A stretch of 64,000 nucleotides of DNA from Thiocystis violascens (GCA_020721065.1 DYNM01000001.1:186001-250000); one strand, 5' to 3'; counted from the first letter of the stretch, positions 39,430 to 45,781 are shown. Translations and numbers: made by a program. The notes: generated from the sequence alone by a model not told the origin.

Positions 39430-39496
39430 AATTTCCACCCAATAAAACCTCCGTTGCTAAAAGTTTTGTTTGTTGGGTTGCAATTAGCAACCCTAA
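39430..39496. repeat. Hairpin plus REP palindrome (copy upstream of DUF29 copy 2)
   Basis: CCACCCAATAAAACCTCCGTTGC followed by TTTTGTTTGTTGGGTTGC and AGCAACCC. It is a partly decayed version of the element at 38447-38523 and lies at the equivalent position of the duplicated DUF29 unit. Confidence 0.7.
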
Positions 39497-39514
39497 GCTG
39501 CTACTCGTTCCGAT

Positions 39515-39796
39515 TTAACCAAATAATTCACCGTGTGATCCAAGCCTGACCAGTTGTAACGTATTCGTTTCTAATTTTCGGTAAATTAACAGTAAATCCG
39601 GTTTGATATGGCACTCACGATAGCTGGTCAAATTTCCGCCGAGTTGATGGTCACGATAATGCGTTGCTAAAGATTGATCAGTTGCTAGTGCAACTAAAAC
39701 CTCTTTTAATAACATATCTAGTACCGCACAATATTTGCTTTTAGACTCGCGCTTATAATCACGTTTGAATGCCGTCGAGCGTTCAATCGTCCGCAT
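39515..39796 (-). CDS. Type II toxin, YafQ family (RelE fold)
   Basis: 93 residues: RTIERSTAFKRDYKRE at the N-terminus, LATHYRDHQLGGNLTSYRECHIKPDLLLIYRK in the middle and LQLVRLGSHGELFG at the end. This is the YafQ pattern, a ribosome-dependent mRNA endonuclease; the H(R)D...H...D residues and the terminal LGSHGELF are kept. It overlaps its RelB/DinJ-type antitoxin gene by 14 bp, the usual arrangement. The pair looks intact. Confidence 0.9.
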   Translation of the reverse strand: MRTIERSTAFKRDYKRESKSKYCAVLDMLLKEVLVALATDQSLATHYRDHQLGGNLTSYRECHIKPDLLLIYRKLETNTLQLVRLGSHGELFG

Positions 39797-40046
39797 GTAA
39801 ATCTGCCATTAAAGCGTCAATCGTTTCTGAAGATTGACCGTGTCCGGTTTCTAGTTCGCTCATTGCTTGGCGCGTGACGGCATTCGGGCTTTGTAATGCA
39901 ACAGGTAATTGTTGCTCGTCGGCAATGTGTTGTATTAACAGTCGGATCACGTCCGACATGGATAATCCCATATTTGCCAGTACTTGCACAGCGCGTGCTT
40001 TAGTATCGCTATCAATTCGCGTGGGCGTAACATGAAAATCACGCAT
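39783..40046 (-). CDS. Type II antitoxin, RelB/DinJ family
   Basis: 87 residues from ATG 40046, which has GAGG upstream; the open frame extends 44 codons further without likeness. The N-terminus is a ribbon-helix-helix domain (TPTRIDSDTKARAVQVLANMGLSMSDVIRLLIQHIADEQQLP) that binds DNA and represses the operon; the C-terminus wraps the YafQ toxin encoded next. Confidence 0.9.
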   Translation of the reverse strand: MRDFHVTPTRIDSDTKARAVQVLANMGLSMSDVIRLLIQHIADEQQLPVALQSPNAVTRQAMSELETGHGQSSETIDALMADLHADD

Positions 40047-40100
40047 GGCAACCTCGTTGTTAGCACATTCTTTGCCTGCTATCTTAACCCAATTCACACC

Positions 40101-40229
40101 CAATAAAAAAGCCTCCGTTTCATCAGAGGCTTTAACTGGATTAAATCCGCAATTCAAATTTAACTGATCGCTAGTCAAATTGACTGCATCACGATTGTTG
40201 GCGCAATAAAACCACCGTTACCGGTAGTT
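40101..40229. repeat. Composite intergenic repeat, copy A (about 130 bp)
   Basis: Order: hairpin GCCTC/GAGGC, a conserved linker of about 75 bp (ATTAAATCCGCAATTCAAAT ... GGCGCAATAAA), and a second hairpin ACCACCGTTACCGGTAGT. The same order and linker occur at 42185-42316 and 43051-43181. It lies between the YafQ/DinJ pair and an orphan antitoxin and is followed by a REP-like palindrome near 40258-40280. Confidence 0.85.
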
Positions 40230-40311
40230 TTGCTTGCAGTGCAAAACAGTTGTTTTTTGGGTTACTATTGGCGACCCAACTTATATTGCTACGCTACCAG
40301 AGAATAAAATC

Positions 40312-40596
40312 ATGCCAACAAATACTGTTGTTCGCGCTTGCATTGATGCGGACATTAAAGAAGAAGCCAGTGCTGTACTTGCAACAATGGGGTTGACAGT
40401 GTCAGACGCTTTGCGCATCTTATTGATTCACATCGCCCATGAACAAGTATTGCCGTTTGAGCCGCTAATACCAAACTCCGCTACTATTTTAGCGATGAAG
40501 GAAGCGCAGAAAGACAATCTGGAATCCGTCACTCTCGACCAATTACAAGCGGTGTTTAATAAGAACCGCAAATCATTCAGAGGTATTTATGAATAG
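40312..40596 (+). CDS. Orphan RelB/DinJ-type antitoxin
   Basis: 94 residues from ATG 40312. RHH domain with TVVRACIDADIKEEASAVLATMGLTVSDALRILLIHIAHEQVLPF, clearly a paralogue of the DinJ-type antitoxin at 39783. No YafQ gene follows; instead another antitoxin-like gene overlaps its end by 8 bp. It may be an orphan antitoxin able to neutralise YafQ or only a repressor. Confidence 0.85.
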   Translation: MPTNTVVRACIDADIKEEASAVLATMGLTVSDALRILLIHIAHEQVLPFEPLIPNSATILAMKEAQKDNLESVTLDQLQAVFNKNRKSFRGIYE

Positions 40597-40822
40597 TCAC
40601 GCCATTCGTTCCACACTTTATCTTGATCTAACACTGCATCAGGCGCTGTGCTGTAAAGCTGCGAATACCCACCGCAGTATTTCTAAATTTGTTAATGACG
40701 CGATACGCCTCTCTTTGCAAGAAAACGAGGACGATTTAGCTGCTTTTGCCGACCGCGCAGAAGAGCCTACTTTGAATGATGAAGCATTTCTAGTCCAGAT
40801 TAAAGCTGATGGCACACTATAA
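40589..40822 (+). CDS. CopG/RHH-type antitoxin
   Basis: 77 residues: RSTLYLDLTLHQALCCKAANTHRSISKFVNDAIRLSLQENEDDLAAFADRAEEP. This is a CopG-like ribbon-helix-helix protein with the acidic C-terminal part that usually covers a RelE toxin. It overlaps the upstream antitoxin by 8 bp and the remnant of a RelE-like toxin gene by 14 bp. Confidence 0.8.
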   Translation: MNSHAIRSTLYLDLTLHQALCCKAANTHRSISKFVNDAIRLSLQENEDDLAAFADRAEEPTLNDEAFLVQIKADGTL

Positions 40823-40901
40823 TTTGCGGTTCAAATCTACTGTTGTTGAAATCGTCAAAGTTGGTCATCGCTTGATATATTTCAAGTATCTGTTCAATTA
40901 A
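40809..40901 (+). pseudogene. Truncated RelE-like toxin gene (30 codons)
   Basis: An ATG overlapping the end of the CopG-type antitoxin opens a frame of 30 residues starting MAHYNLRFKSTVVEIVKVGH. The first 12-15 residues fit the N-terminus of RelE/ParE toxins that pair with CopG antitoxins (MAxYxLxFKxSVxK). The rest of the toxin is missing, so this is probably a deletion remnant. Short, hence moderate confidence. Confidence 0.5.
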
Positions 40902-40939
40902 AAATCACTGTATTTTATAAATCATTTAAGGTACTAAAA

Positions 40940-41152
40940 ATGACTCACTCTTCAATAACACATACTCACAAGCGCCGTGCAGCATTGCGTATGGCAGGAT
41001 TGCGCCCAATTCAATTATGGGTGCCAGATACTCGCCGTCCGAGTTTTGCGCTTGAATGTCGGCGTCAATCTTCACTTTTGCGTAATGATATGCAAGAACG
41101 TGAGTTGTTGAATTGGATTGAAACCGTAACGGATGTTAATGGATGGGAATGA
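40940..41152 (+). CDS. MazE-family antitoxin (DUF3018)
   Basis: 70 residues: KRRAALRMAGLRPIQLWVPDTRRPSFALECRRQSSLL...NDMQERELLNWIE. This is the DUF3018 group of antitoxins normally followed by a MazF toxin. The next frame starts with an ATGA overlap and does begin like MazF, but is truncated. The antitoxin itself looks complete. Confidence 0.88.
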   Translation: MTHSSITHTHKRRAALRMAGLRPIQLWVPDTRRPSFALECRRQSSLLRNDMQERELLNWIETVTDVNGWE

Positions 41153-41286
41153 TACGCGGCGATTTGGTGACGATTGCACTCCAAGGTGATTATGGAAAAC
41201 CGCGTCCAGCTTTAAGGTTTTGTTTGTTGGGTCTGACCTACGCCGCTATCTCACTACAGTGGAGCAATTACGGAAACAGGCGATAG
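41149..41286 (+). pseudogene. Truncated MazF toxin gene
   Basis: ATG 41149 overlaps the MazE stop (ATGA). The first 22 residues (MIRGDLVTIALQGDYGKPRP...) match the N-terminus of MazF endoribonucleases paired with DUF3018 antitoxins. After codon 22 (about 41217) likeness stops at AGGTTTTGTTTGTTGGGT, a sequence shared with the island repeats (for example 39461-39478), and the frame ends at 41286. The toxin body with its catalytic residues is lost. Confidence 0.85.
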
Positions 41287-41537
41287 ATGTCTTTACGATG
41301 CAAAAAGCGCACGACTTCAATGTGATTTTCAGTTTGTTTCAACCCAAGACGATAGTCACCTACACGAATACGATAGTAGCTATCATAGCCTTGCAACTTT
41401 TTTACACCATTTAATTCGTTTAGTGACGTTGCTTGTTGCAATGAAAGCAGCAAATGTGCTAACCGTTGTTTAACCACTGGCAAGTGCATAATTTTGTCGA
41501 GATCACGGTTAAAACTTTGCGTGTAAATAAGTTGCAT
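41268..41537 (-). CDS. Type II toxin, RelE/ParE family
   Basis: 89 residues: [40 protein letters not shown]-like [24 protein letters not shown] and [15 protein letters not shown]. This is a complete RelE/ParE-fold toxin with the conserved [11 protein letters not shown] strand and C-terminal HRKDIYRLF. The antitoxin gene lies just upstream (one base gap), so the pair appears functional. Confidence 0.9.
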   Translation of the reverse strand: MQLIYTQSFNRDLDKIMHLPVVKQRLAHLLLSLQQATSLNELNGVKKLQGYDSYYRIRVGDYRLGLKQTENHIEVVRFLHRKDIYRLFP

Positions 41538-41538
41538 C

Positions 41539-41751
41539 TCAAAATGCCGCGCTGTTTAATTTTGCCCAAATAGCAGCTTCAGCAACATATTCACTGTTAT
41601 CGCCTTCCTCAACAGCGAGACCGAATTTAAGGTCTAAAATTGCCTCGGTGACAGCTTCTTCGAGAAGCTCGCGGTGATTGATTAAGGCTGTAGTCACTGC
41701 TTCTTCAAGCAATTCACGCAATTCGTGTTTAGATAAACAAATGCTATCCAT
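41539..41751 (-). CDS. Antitoxin partner of the RelE/ParE toxin
   Basis: 70 residues ([52 protein letters not shown]...). It is helical and acidic, with an internal repeat of RELLEEAVT, and has AGGAGC before the ATG. Its position directly before the toxin gives the antitoxin call; the fold is not a recognised RHH or HTH. The 44-bp leader sequence 30-70 bp upstream is shared with the AbrB-type gene. Confidence 0.75.
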   Translation of the reverse strand: MDSICLSKHELRELLEEAVTTALINHRELLEEAVTEAILDLKFGLAVEEGDNSEYVAEAAIWAKLNSAAF

Positions 41752-41779
41752 GTTCGCTCCTAACTGTTGCTCTCAAATT

Positions 41780-41823
41780 GGCTACATCTTGATAATGTAT
41801 CAAATTCTTGTTGTTGGTTCATC
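41780..41823. promoter_or_regulatory. Duplicated leader with palindromic operator, copy 1
   Basis: A 44-bp sequence upstream of the antitoxin at 41751, 43/44 identical to 42114-42157 upstream of the AbrB-type antitoxin. It contains TTGATAATGTATCAA (41789-41803), an inverted repeat TTGATA/TATCAA, a good candidate for an autoregulatory operator. Confidence 0.7.
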
Positions 41824-41846
41824 CAAAATGCGTTTGCGCATGGACA

Positions 41847-42089
41847 TTACTCACCGCGTGTTAAAGCAAGAATGTCGTCAGTCGTGAGTGAAATACAGGG
41901 CTGGACACGACGCAATCGCTCAATAGCGCGTTCTACACGATTGGGCGGACTGAATGTTTTTTCGAGAATCACTCGCCCATCTTCAAAGCGAAATTCAACC
42001 TCCATTTCGGGTAACAATCCGGCGAGTTCTCGAATATGTTTAGGAATGGTAACTTGACCTTTATTTGTAATTTTCGTTGTGTTATTCAT
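41847..42089 (-). CDS. AbrB/MazE (SpoVT)-type antitoxin, orphan
   Basis: 80 residues: MNNTTKITNKGQVTIPKHIRELAGLLPEMEVEFRFEDGRVILEK is the swapped-hairpin AbrB DNA-binding domain; the C-terminus (PPNRVERAIERLRRVQPCISLTTDDILALTRGE) is the type seen in VapB-like antitoxins, where ILALTRGE precedes a PIN-domain VapC. No PIN-domain gene follows; only about 95 bp separate it from the next TA pair, so it is an orphan. Confidence 0.88.
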   Translation of the reverse strand: MNNTTKITNKGQVTIPKHIRELAGLLPEMEVEFRFEDGRVILEKTFSPPNRVERAIERLRRVQPCISLTTDDILALTRGE

Positions 42090-42113
42090 AATATCGCTCT
42101 CGAAAATTCAAGT

Positions 42114-42157
42114 GGCTACATCTTGACAATGTATCAAATTCTTGTTGTTGGTTCATC
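42114..42157. promoter_or_regulatory. Duplicated leader with palindromic operator, copy 2
   Basis: Second copy of the 44-bp leader, here upstream of the AbrB-type antitoxin. The palindrome reads TTGACAATGTATCAA (42123-42137), with one mismatch compared with copy 1. Confidence 0.7.
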
Positions 42158-42184
42158 TACAACTGCAACCCAACTCCCACCCAA

Positions 42185-42316
42185 CAAAAAAAGCCCCCAT
42201 TTCAACGGAGGCTTTAACCGCATTAAATCTGCAGTTCACATTTAACTGCTCGCTGGTCAGATTGACTGCATTACGATTATTGGCGCAATAAAAACCCCCG
42301 TTGCTGGGAGTTTTTA
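42185..42316. repeat. Composite intergenic repeat, copy B (about 130 bp)
   Basis: Hairpin AAGCCCCCATTTCAACGGAGGCTT, the conserved linker (ATTAAATCTGCAGTTCACAT ... GGCGCAATAAAA) and hairpin AACCCCCGTTGCTGGGAGTT, followed by TTATTGTTGGGTTGC. The linker is about 85-90 % identical by eye to copies A and C. Confidence 0.85.
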
Positions 42317-42357
42317 TTGTTGGGTTGCTACGCGACTAAACCATTAACCGAAAATAG

Positions 42358-42642
42358 TTAGTGTGCTGCGAGTTCTTGGAAATAATCCGGTTTTCTTTGA
42401 ATAGTCATTAATACTTTAGCGGCCAGTCCAGATGGATTTCGCCGCTGGCTTTCCCAACTCTTAATGGTATCAATGCTGGTGCCAAGTGCGCTGGCGAATT
42501 CACTTTGTGAGACATTCAGTTGAGCGCGAATGGCTTTGACATCAATCACTTCATGGCGGGTAATGCGACTGGCAGATTGACGACCTTGCTGGATTGCAAT
42601 GGCTTCTTCCAGAGAGTTTTGAAGGTCATTGAATAGACTCAT
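42358..42642 (-). CDS. NadS-like HTH antitoxin
   Basis: 94 residues: an N-terminal helix (LFNDLQNSLEEAIAIQQGRQSASRITRHEVIDVKAIRAQ) and an XRE helix-turn-helix (LNVSQSEFASALGTSIDTIKSWESQRRNPSG). This is the NadS-type antitoxin pattern encoded after its RelE-like toxin. The genes overlap by 17 bp (toxin first). A truncated copy exists at 38550. Confidence 0.9.
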   Translation of the reverse strand: MSLFNDLQNSLEEAIAIQQGRQSASRITRHEVIDVKAIRAQLNVSQSEFASALGTSIDTIKSWESQRRNPSGLAAKVLMTIQRKPDYFQELAAH

Positions 42643-42976
42643 GGTGTGCCTCGCTGTGTAATTGTTTCGTAAGTTTTTTCAGCGCCACTTTTTCTGCGGG
42701 CGTCAGATTTTCTTTTTGGCGTTTGGCGTAAGCTGCTATGAGGTAAATGGTCTGGAATGTTGCCAAAAAATAGATCACTCTAGCGCCACTGCTTTTGCCG
42801 CAAATACCAGTTGCCATGCGAATCTTTCTTAATCCACCAGTGCCTTTAATTAAATCGCCTTTTTCAGGATGTTCGATGAGTTCACGCTGAAGTTGTTGAA
42901 TTTCATCATCAGTAGCGATTGCTTGAATTTGATGCGTAAAAATTCTGGTTTCAATAAACTCGATGGTCTGGATCAA
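42626..42976 (-). CDS. RelE/HigB-type toxin paired with NadS
   Basis: 116 residues: IEFIETRIFTHQIQAIATDDEIQQLQRELIEHPEKGDLIKGTGGLRKIRMATGICGKSSGARVIYFLATFQTIYLIAAYAKRQKENLTPAEK. The GDLIxGTGGLRKIR...GKSGGARVIYF...IYLLxxYAKxxKxxLT pattern is typical of the RelE-like toxin placed before NadS antitoxins. Toxin-first order, as in HigBA. It appears intact. Confidence 0.92.
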   Translation of the reverse strand: MIQTIEFIETRIFTHQIQAIATDDEIQQLQRELIEHPEKGDLIKGTGGLRKIRMATGICGKSSGARVIYFLATFQTIYLIAAYAKRQKENLTPAEKVALKKLTKQLHSEAHHESIQ

Positions 42977-43050
42977 CGCAAACCCCCAACTGATTTTGCT
43001 CTAAAGCGTGGCTTACATAGTACACCAATTTCTACGAAATAGAAAGACGC

Positions 43051-43181
43051 AAATAAAAAGCCTCCGCTTTATTGGAGGCTTTAACCGCATTAAATCCGCA
43101 ATTCAAATTTAACTGATCGCTAGTCAAATTGACTGAATTACGATTATTGGCGCAATAAAAAACCCCCGTCGCCGGGGGTTG
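43051..43181. repeat. Composite intergenic repeat, copy C (about 130 bp)
   Basis: Hairpin AAGCCTCCGCTTTATTGGAGGCTT, conserved linker (ATTAAATCCGCAATTCAAAT ... GGCGCAATAAAA) and hairpin AACCCCCGTCGCCGGGGGTT. The linker is nearly identical to copy A over about 75 bp. Confidence 0.85.
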
Positions 43182-43212
43182 TGTGACTCGCGGCGGCAAT
43201 CGTTTCATTCAA

Positions 43213-43407
43213 TCAATTGCCCGACAAGTTGTTCCTTTTTTCTTTCATTATTTGCGAGCGCATCTCAGACCACGGGCGCAGTTCAGCCAACTGCGCCTCA
43301 GTTAATTCGACCGCATCAGGGTCGGCAGCAATACCCGCACGAATGCGCGCCTCTTCTGCGGCGGTTGGGAGACGGTATGCTCTACCTGTGCTGTCTGTAA
43401 CGTACAT
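43213..43407 (-). CDS. Small protein following BrnT, putative antitoxin
   Basis: 64 residues: RAYRLPTAAEEARIRAGIAADPDAVELTEAQLAELRPWSEM. Short proteins with PTxxEEAxIxxGIAADPDAxELT are commonly encoded right after BrnT-type toxins and are presumed antitoxins, though they lack the RHH domain of classical BrnA. AGAGGT precedes the ATG, and the gene overlaps the end of brnT by 26 bp. Role inferred from context. Confidence 0.7.
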   Translation of the reverse strand: MYVTDSTGRAYRLPTAAEEARIRAGIAADPDAVELTEAQLAELRPWSEMRSQIMKEKRNNLSGN

Positions 43408-43655
43408 AATACTTAACCTCTTGCGGTGTAGCCTCTCGCAGGCTAATTGCTCTGTAGTTATCGTCGTTTTCGGTGCAAATCAGGCAATACAGCCGATCTG
43501 CGATGGGTGCGAAGCATTGCAGCCGAAGCTCGCCATAGTCTTCCCGATGATCTTCGCGGCACACCATCTGATCCCACTCCAAATCCGCCGCCAACGACAA
43601 CGACACGCTTGGCAATGTTGCGGCGGTCTTTTTCTGAATCAAACCCAATCTTCAT
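43382..43655 (-). pseudogene. BrnT-family toxin gene with frameshift
   Basis: One frame starts MKIGFDSEKDRRNIAK (43655 to about 43608), which is the BrnT N-terminus; another frame continues VSLSLAADLEWDQMVCREDHREDYGELRLQCFAPIADRLYCLICTEN...RAISLREATPQEVKYY to 43382, which is the rest of BrnT. Fusing them after NIAK gives a full toxin of about 90 residues, so one extra base or two missing bases near 43605-43608 break the gene. A sequencing error remains possible. Confidence 0.8.
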
Positions 43656-43709
43656 AATTGAAGCCTAAACACCTCAGCGCGGGGAATCAAGCCGCCGGTC
43701 ATTAGGCAC

Positions 43710-43733
43710 AAAAAACCCCCGTTGCCGGGGGTT
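43710..43733. terminator. AACCCCCGTTGCCGGGGGTT hairpin
   Basis: A perfect 8-bp GC-rich stem with A-run before and GTTG after, upstream of brnT and downstream of the pilin unit. It is the same hairpin type that forms the second half of the composite repeats. A REP palindrome (43791-43817) and another CCCACCCAATAAAAAAGCCC hairpin (43848-43888) follow before the pilin gene. Confidence 0.75.
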
Positions 43734-43790
43734 GTGGTGCTTGCGGGTGCAATCGTTTAATTAAATCAATTGCCCGACAAGTTGGTCATT

Positions 43791-43817
43791 GGTTGGGTTG
43801 CAATTGGCAACCCAACC
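43791..43817. repeat. REP-like palindrome
   Basis: GGTTGGGTTGC-AATTG-GCAACCCAACC, a perfect 11-bp inverted repeat, followed by TACGCTGCTACGCTGCT. Same family as the elements at 26301, 38496 and 54028. Confidence 0.85.
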
Positions 43818-43908
43818 TACGCTGCTACGCTGCTCGAATATCTCAATTCCCACCCAATAAAAAAGCCCCCGTTTCATCAGAGGCTTTAGTGCTTTAGACC
43901 CAAATAGT

Positions 43909-44340
43909 TTAAATTGCTGTGCAACCAAATGGGCTATAAAAAGTCGAGATAACATTTGATTTACATTGCCAAGTTCCGTTGACGGCGCGATCATAACGAA
44001 TGATCTTTCCCTTTATTTTTGGCGTTCCTTGAATAATGCAACTGATTGCAGGTTCTGCACTTCCGTCGCTATTAACCGCTGTCACGGTAACTGAACTGCA
44101 ACTATTCGTTGATGCCGCCAACCCAACTCCTTCCAGAGTGTAGACAGCCGCTGGTTCGCCAGAAACCACAAATAACTCGTATTTAGTAATTCCGGCGCGA
44201 ATATCAGCAAGTGCTGCACTAACCTGAGTTTTACCGATGTAGTCCATATAAGCTGGAACGGCAATTGATGCCAGAATTCCAATAATTGCGACCACAATTA
44301 TTAGTTCGATTAGCGTGAAGCCCTTAGATAACTGGGACAT
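43909..44340 (-). CDS. Type IV major-pilin-like protein, second copy
   Basis: 143 residues. Class III signal MSQLSKG cleaved before [27 protein letters not shown], with Glu at position 5 of the mature pilin; the globular part ends with a Cys pair (GTWQCKSN...SPFGCTAI) forming the D-region loop. It is related to the pilin encoded just upstream (44510) but diverged in the globular domain. A terminator separates them, so this copy needs its own promoter or read-through. It may be a minor or alternative pilin. Confidence 0.9.
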   Translation of the reverse strand: MSQLSKGFTLIELIIVVAIIGILASIAVPAYMDYIGKTQVSAALADIRAGITKYELFVVSGEPAAVYTLEGVGLAASTNSCSSVTVTAVNSDGSAEPAISCIIQGTPKIKGKIIRYDRAVNGTWQCKSNVISTFYSPFGCTAI

Positions 44341-44415
44341 AGTGGGCGCTCCACTGTTGTTGAAAGATAGTGGAAATGGATATTTAAACCATTTTCCATA
44401 ATCACTGTTGTAACA

Positions 44416-44450
44416 AAAAACCCCGAATCCTAATTGGAAACGGGGTTTTT
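44416..44450. terminator. Rho-independent terminator between the two pilin genes
   Basis: A 10-bp stem (AAAAACCCCG / CGGGGTTTTT) around a 15-base loop, symmetric and so active in both directions. Confidence 0.88.
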
Positions 44451-44509
44451 AATCGGATCAGGCGAGGAAAGTTGACGCTAAAACCTGCCATCCATCCCCT
44501 ATATTCTGA

Positions 44510-44932
44510 TTACGGTGCAGTACAACCTTTGGGATAGAATTTTGCATCGGCATCAGTTGTACATGTCCATGCCCCCGAAGTGCCGTCACGCGTTAAGGTG
44601 ATTACTTTACCTTTAACTACAGGGTTGCCATCTATCGTGCATTCAATTGTTGCTGAACCATCTGTTCCAACCGCAGCCGTAACGGCCGAACACCGCGTTG
44701 TAGTTGCCGAAAGACCCACATCGCCAGGAAGAGCAAGCGCAGCAGTTAGACCTTCGTTAATCTGAGTTTCTGCCTGTGTTTTGCCGGGAGTGATGTCAGC
44801 CAGTGCGACAGTTACCTGACTTTTAGCGATGTAATCCTGATAAGCCGGAACTGCAATCGCGGCCAGAATACCAATGATTGCAACCACGATCATGAGTTCA
44901 ATCAGGGTAAAGCCTTGTTGATACTTTTTCAT
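44510..44932 (-). CDS. pilA: Type IV pilin (PilA-like)
   Basis: 140 residues. Leader MKKYQQG then [33 protein letters not shown], the canonical N-methylated pilin helix with E5; the C-terminal disulfide region is [19 protein letters not shown]. The length and sequence are those of a gammaproteobacterial PilA. A well-placed sigma-54 promoter lies about 100 bp upstream, as expected for PilR-controlled pilA. The pilus assembly genes are not in the window. Confidence 0.93.
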   Translation of the reverse strand: MKKYQQGFTLIELMIVVAIIGILAAIAVPAYQDYIAKSQVTVALADITPGKTQAETQINEGLTAALALPGDVGLSATTTRCSAVTAAVGTDGSATIECTIDGNPVVKGKVITLTRDGTSGAWTCTTDADAKFYPKGCTAP

Positions 44933-45030
44933 TGCCGTGCTCCAAATGTGAATGAATCAACCGAATTAAAAGCAGAAAACAAAACGCGGTGTTCAGTTAA
45001 GCGGTGCGGATCGTTTCCTGATTACCATTT

Positions 45031-45046
45031 TGCAGTTGCTGTGCCA
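45031..45046 (-). promoter_or_regulatory. Sigma-54 promoter of pilA
   Basis: On the minus strand TGGCAC-N5-CTGCA, with GG and GC at the -24/-12 spacing and one deviation from TGGCAC-N5-TTGCA. It is about 100 bp before the pilA start, the arrangement known for PilS/PilR-controlled pilA. Confidence 0.75.
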
Positions 45047-45130
45047 AGATTTGCGCTGCGCCGCCTTTTTCCGTTAAGTCGTTTATTTTTAAGGTGATTT
45101 GATAAAATGGTGCGGAGCGGGTGCGGTGGG

Positions 45131-45217
45131 TGTCACACCTGAGGGTGTGACATTTTTAGTAGGTGTCACAGGGGTGGGTGTGACATCTCGGGTTGTTGGC
45201 ACGGTTTGGGTGTGACA
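45131..45217. promoter_or_regulatory. Cluster of five TGTCACA/TGTGACA heptamers
   Basis: TGTCACA at 45131 and 45164; its reverse complement TGTGACA at 45146, 45179 and 45211. The first two and second two form inverted repeats spaced 15 bp start to start. The cluster lies 85-190 bp upstream of the sigma-54 site, where enhancer-binding activators bind. The first pair with the following T5 could also fold as a terminator on the + strand. Confidence 0.55.
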
Positions 45218-45283
45218 TGCGTTAAGTGCAATTCCAAACCTAGCACGTGCGCGATTTTGTTTCTCCAATCATGCGCCAGCGTT

Positions 45284-45781
45284 TTATTCTTGCAAGTTTT
45301 CTATAGCAACATTGAGCGCCTGCGCAATTGCCCGCAAGGTTGCAGTTGAATTATTTTCAGTGCCGTGTTCAATCTGCAATAACAGTGTTGGGTGAATGCC
45401 TGCAATGGTGGCGAGTTCTTCTAAACTGAGACCACGATAATTGCGCCACGCGGTCACTGGATGCGCACCATCAATAATGGCGTGTAATACTGCGCCGGGA
45501 ACACGAAATCCATCATCGGCAGCTTTTGCAGCGTCATATAATGCAATATCGTTAAGGTCTTCCATTGCAGCAGCCATACGTTCAAATAAATCCATCGGAA
45601 TAACCGCAAATTCGCGTTGAGAAACGCCATCAAAAGCAGCGGCAAGATAACGGAGAGTTTCTAATAATTCTTCTTGATCGCCATCTTCTAAAACGGCATT
45701 AAGATATTCTGCTGCATAACTTGGATTATTGCGGAAACTTTCAATTTTAGCGTCAGCATGAGCACGGGATTTGCACATCAC
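45284..45781 (-). CDS. Chimeric antitoxin: addiction-module N-terminus joined to XRE-type regulator
   Basis: 165 residues. The N-terminal 45 residues (DAKIESFRNNPSYAAEYLNAVLEDGDQEELLETLRYLAAAFDGV) resemble the HigA-like addiction-module antidote family; the middle (VIPMDLFERMAAAMEDLNDIALYDAAKAAD) resembles Phd-like antitoxins; the C-terminus is a helix-turn-helix (YRGLSLEELATIAGIHPTLLLQIEHGTENNSTATLRAIAQALNV). It probably represses DNA as an antitoxin or orphan regulator. No toxin gene is adjacent. Confidence 0.75.
   Translation of the reverse strand: MMCKSRAHADAKIESFRNNPSYAAEYLNAVLEDGDQEELLETLRYLAAAFDGVSQREFAVIPMDLFERMAAAMEDLNDIALYDAAKAADDGFRVPGAVLHAIIDGAHPVTAWRNYRGLSLEELATIAGIHPTLLLQIEHGTENNSTATLRAIAQALNVAIENLQE

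Noticed and set aside
45131..45157. Inverted TGTCACACC/GGTGTGACA followed by T5 as a terminator
   Set aside because: No gene on the plus strand upstream needs it; the heptamer recurs as a cluster, which fits protein binding better. Left as a secondary possibility.
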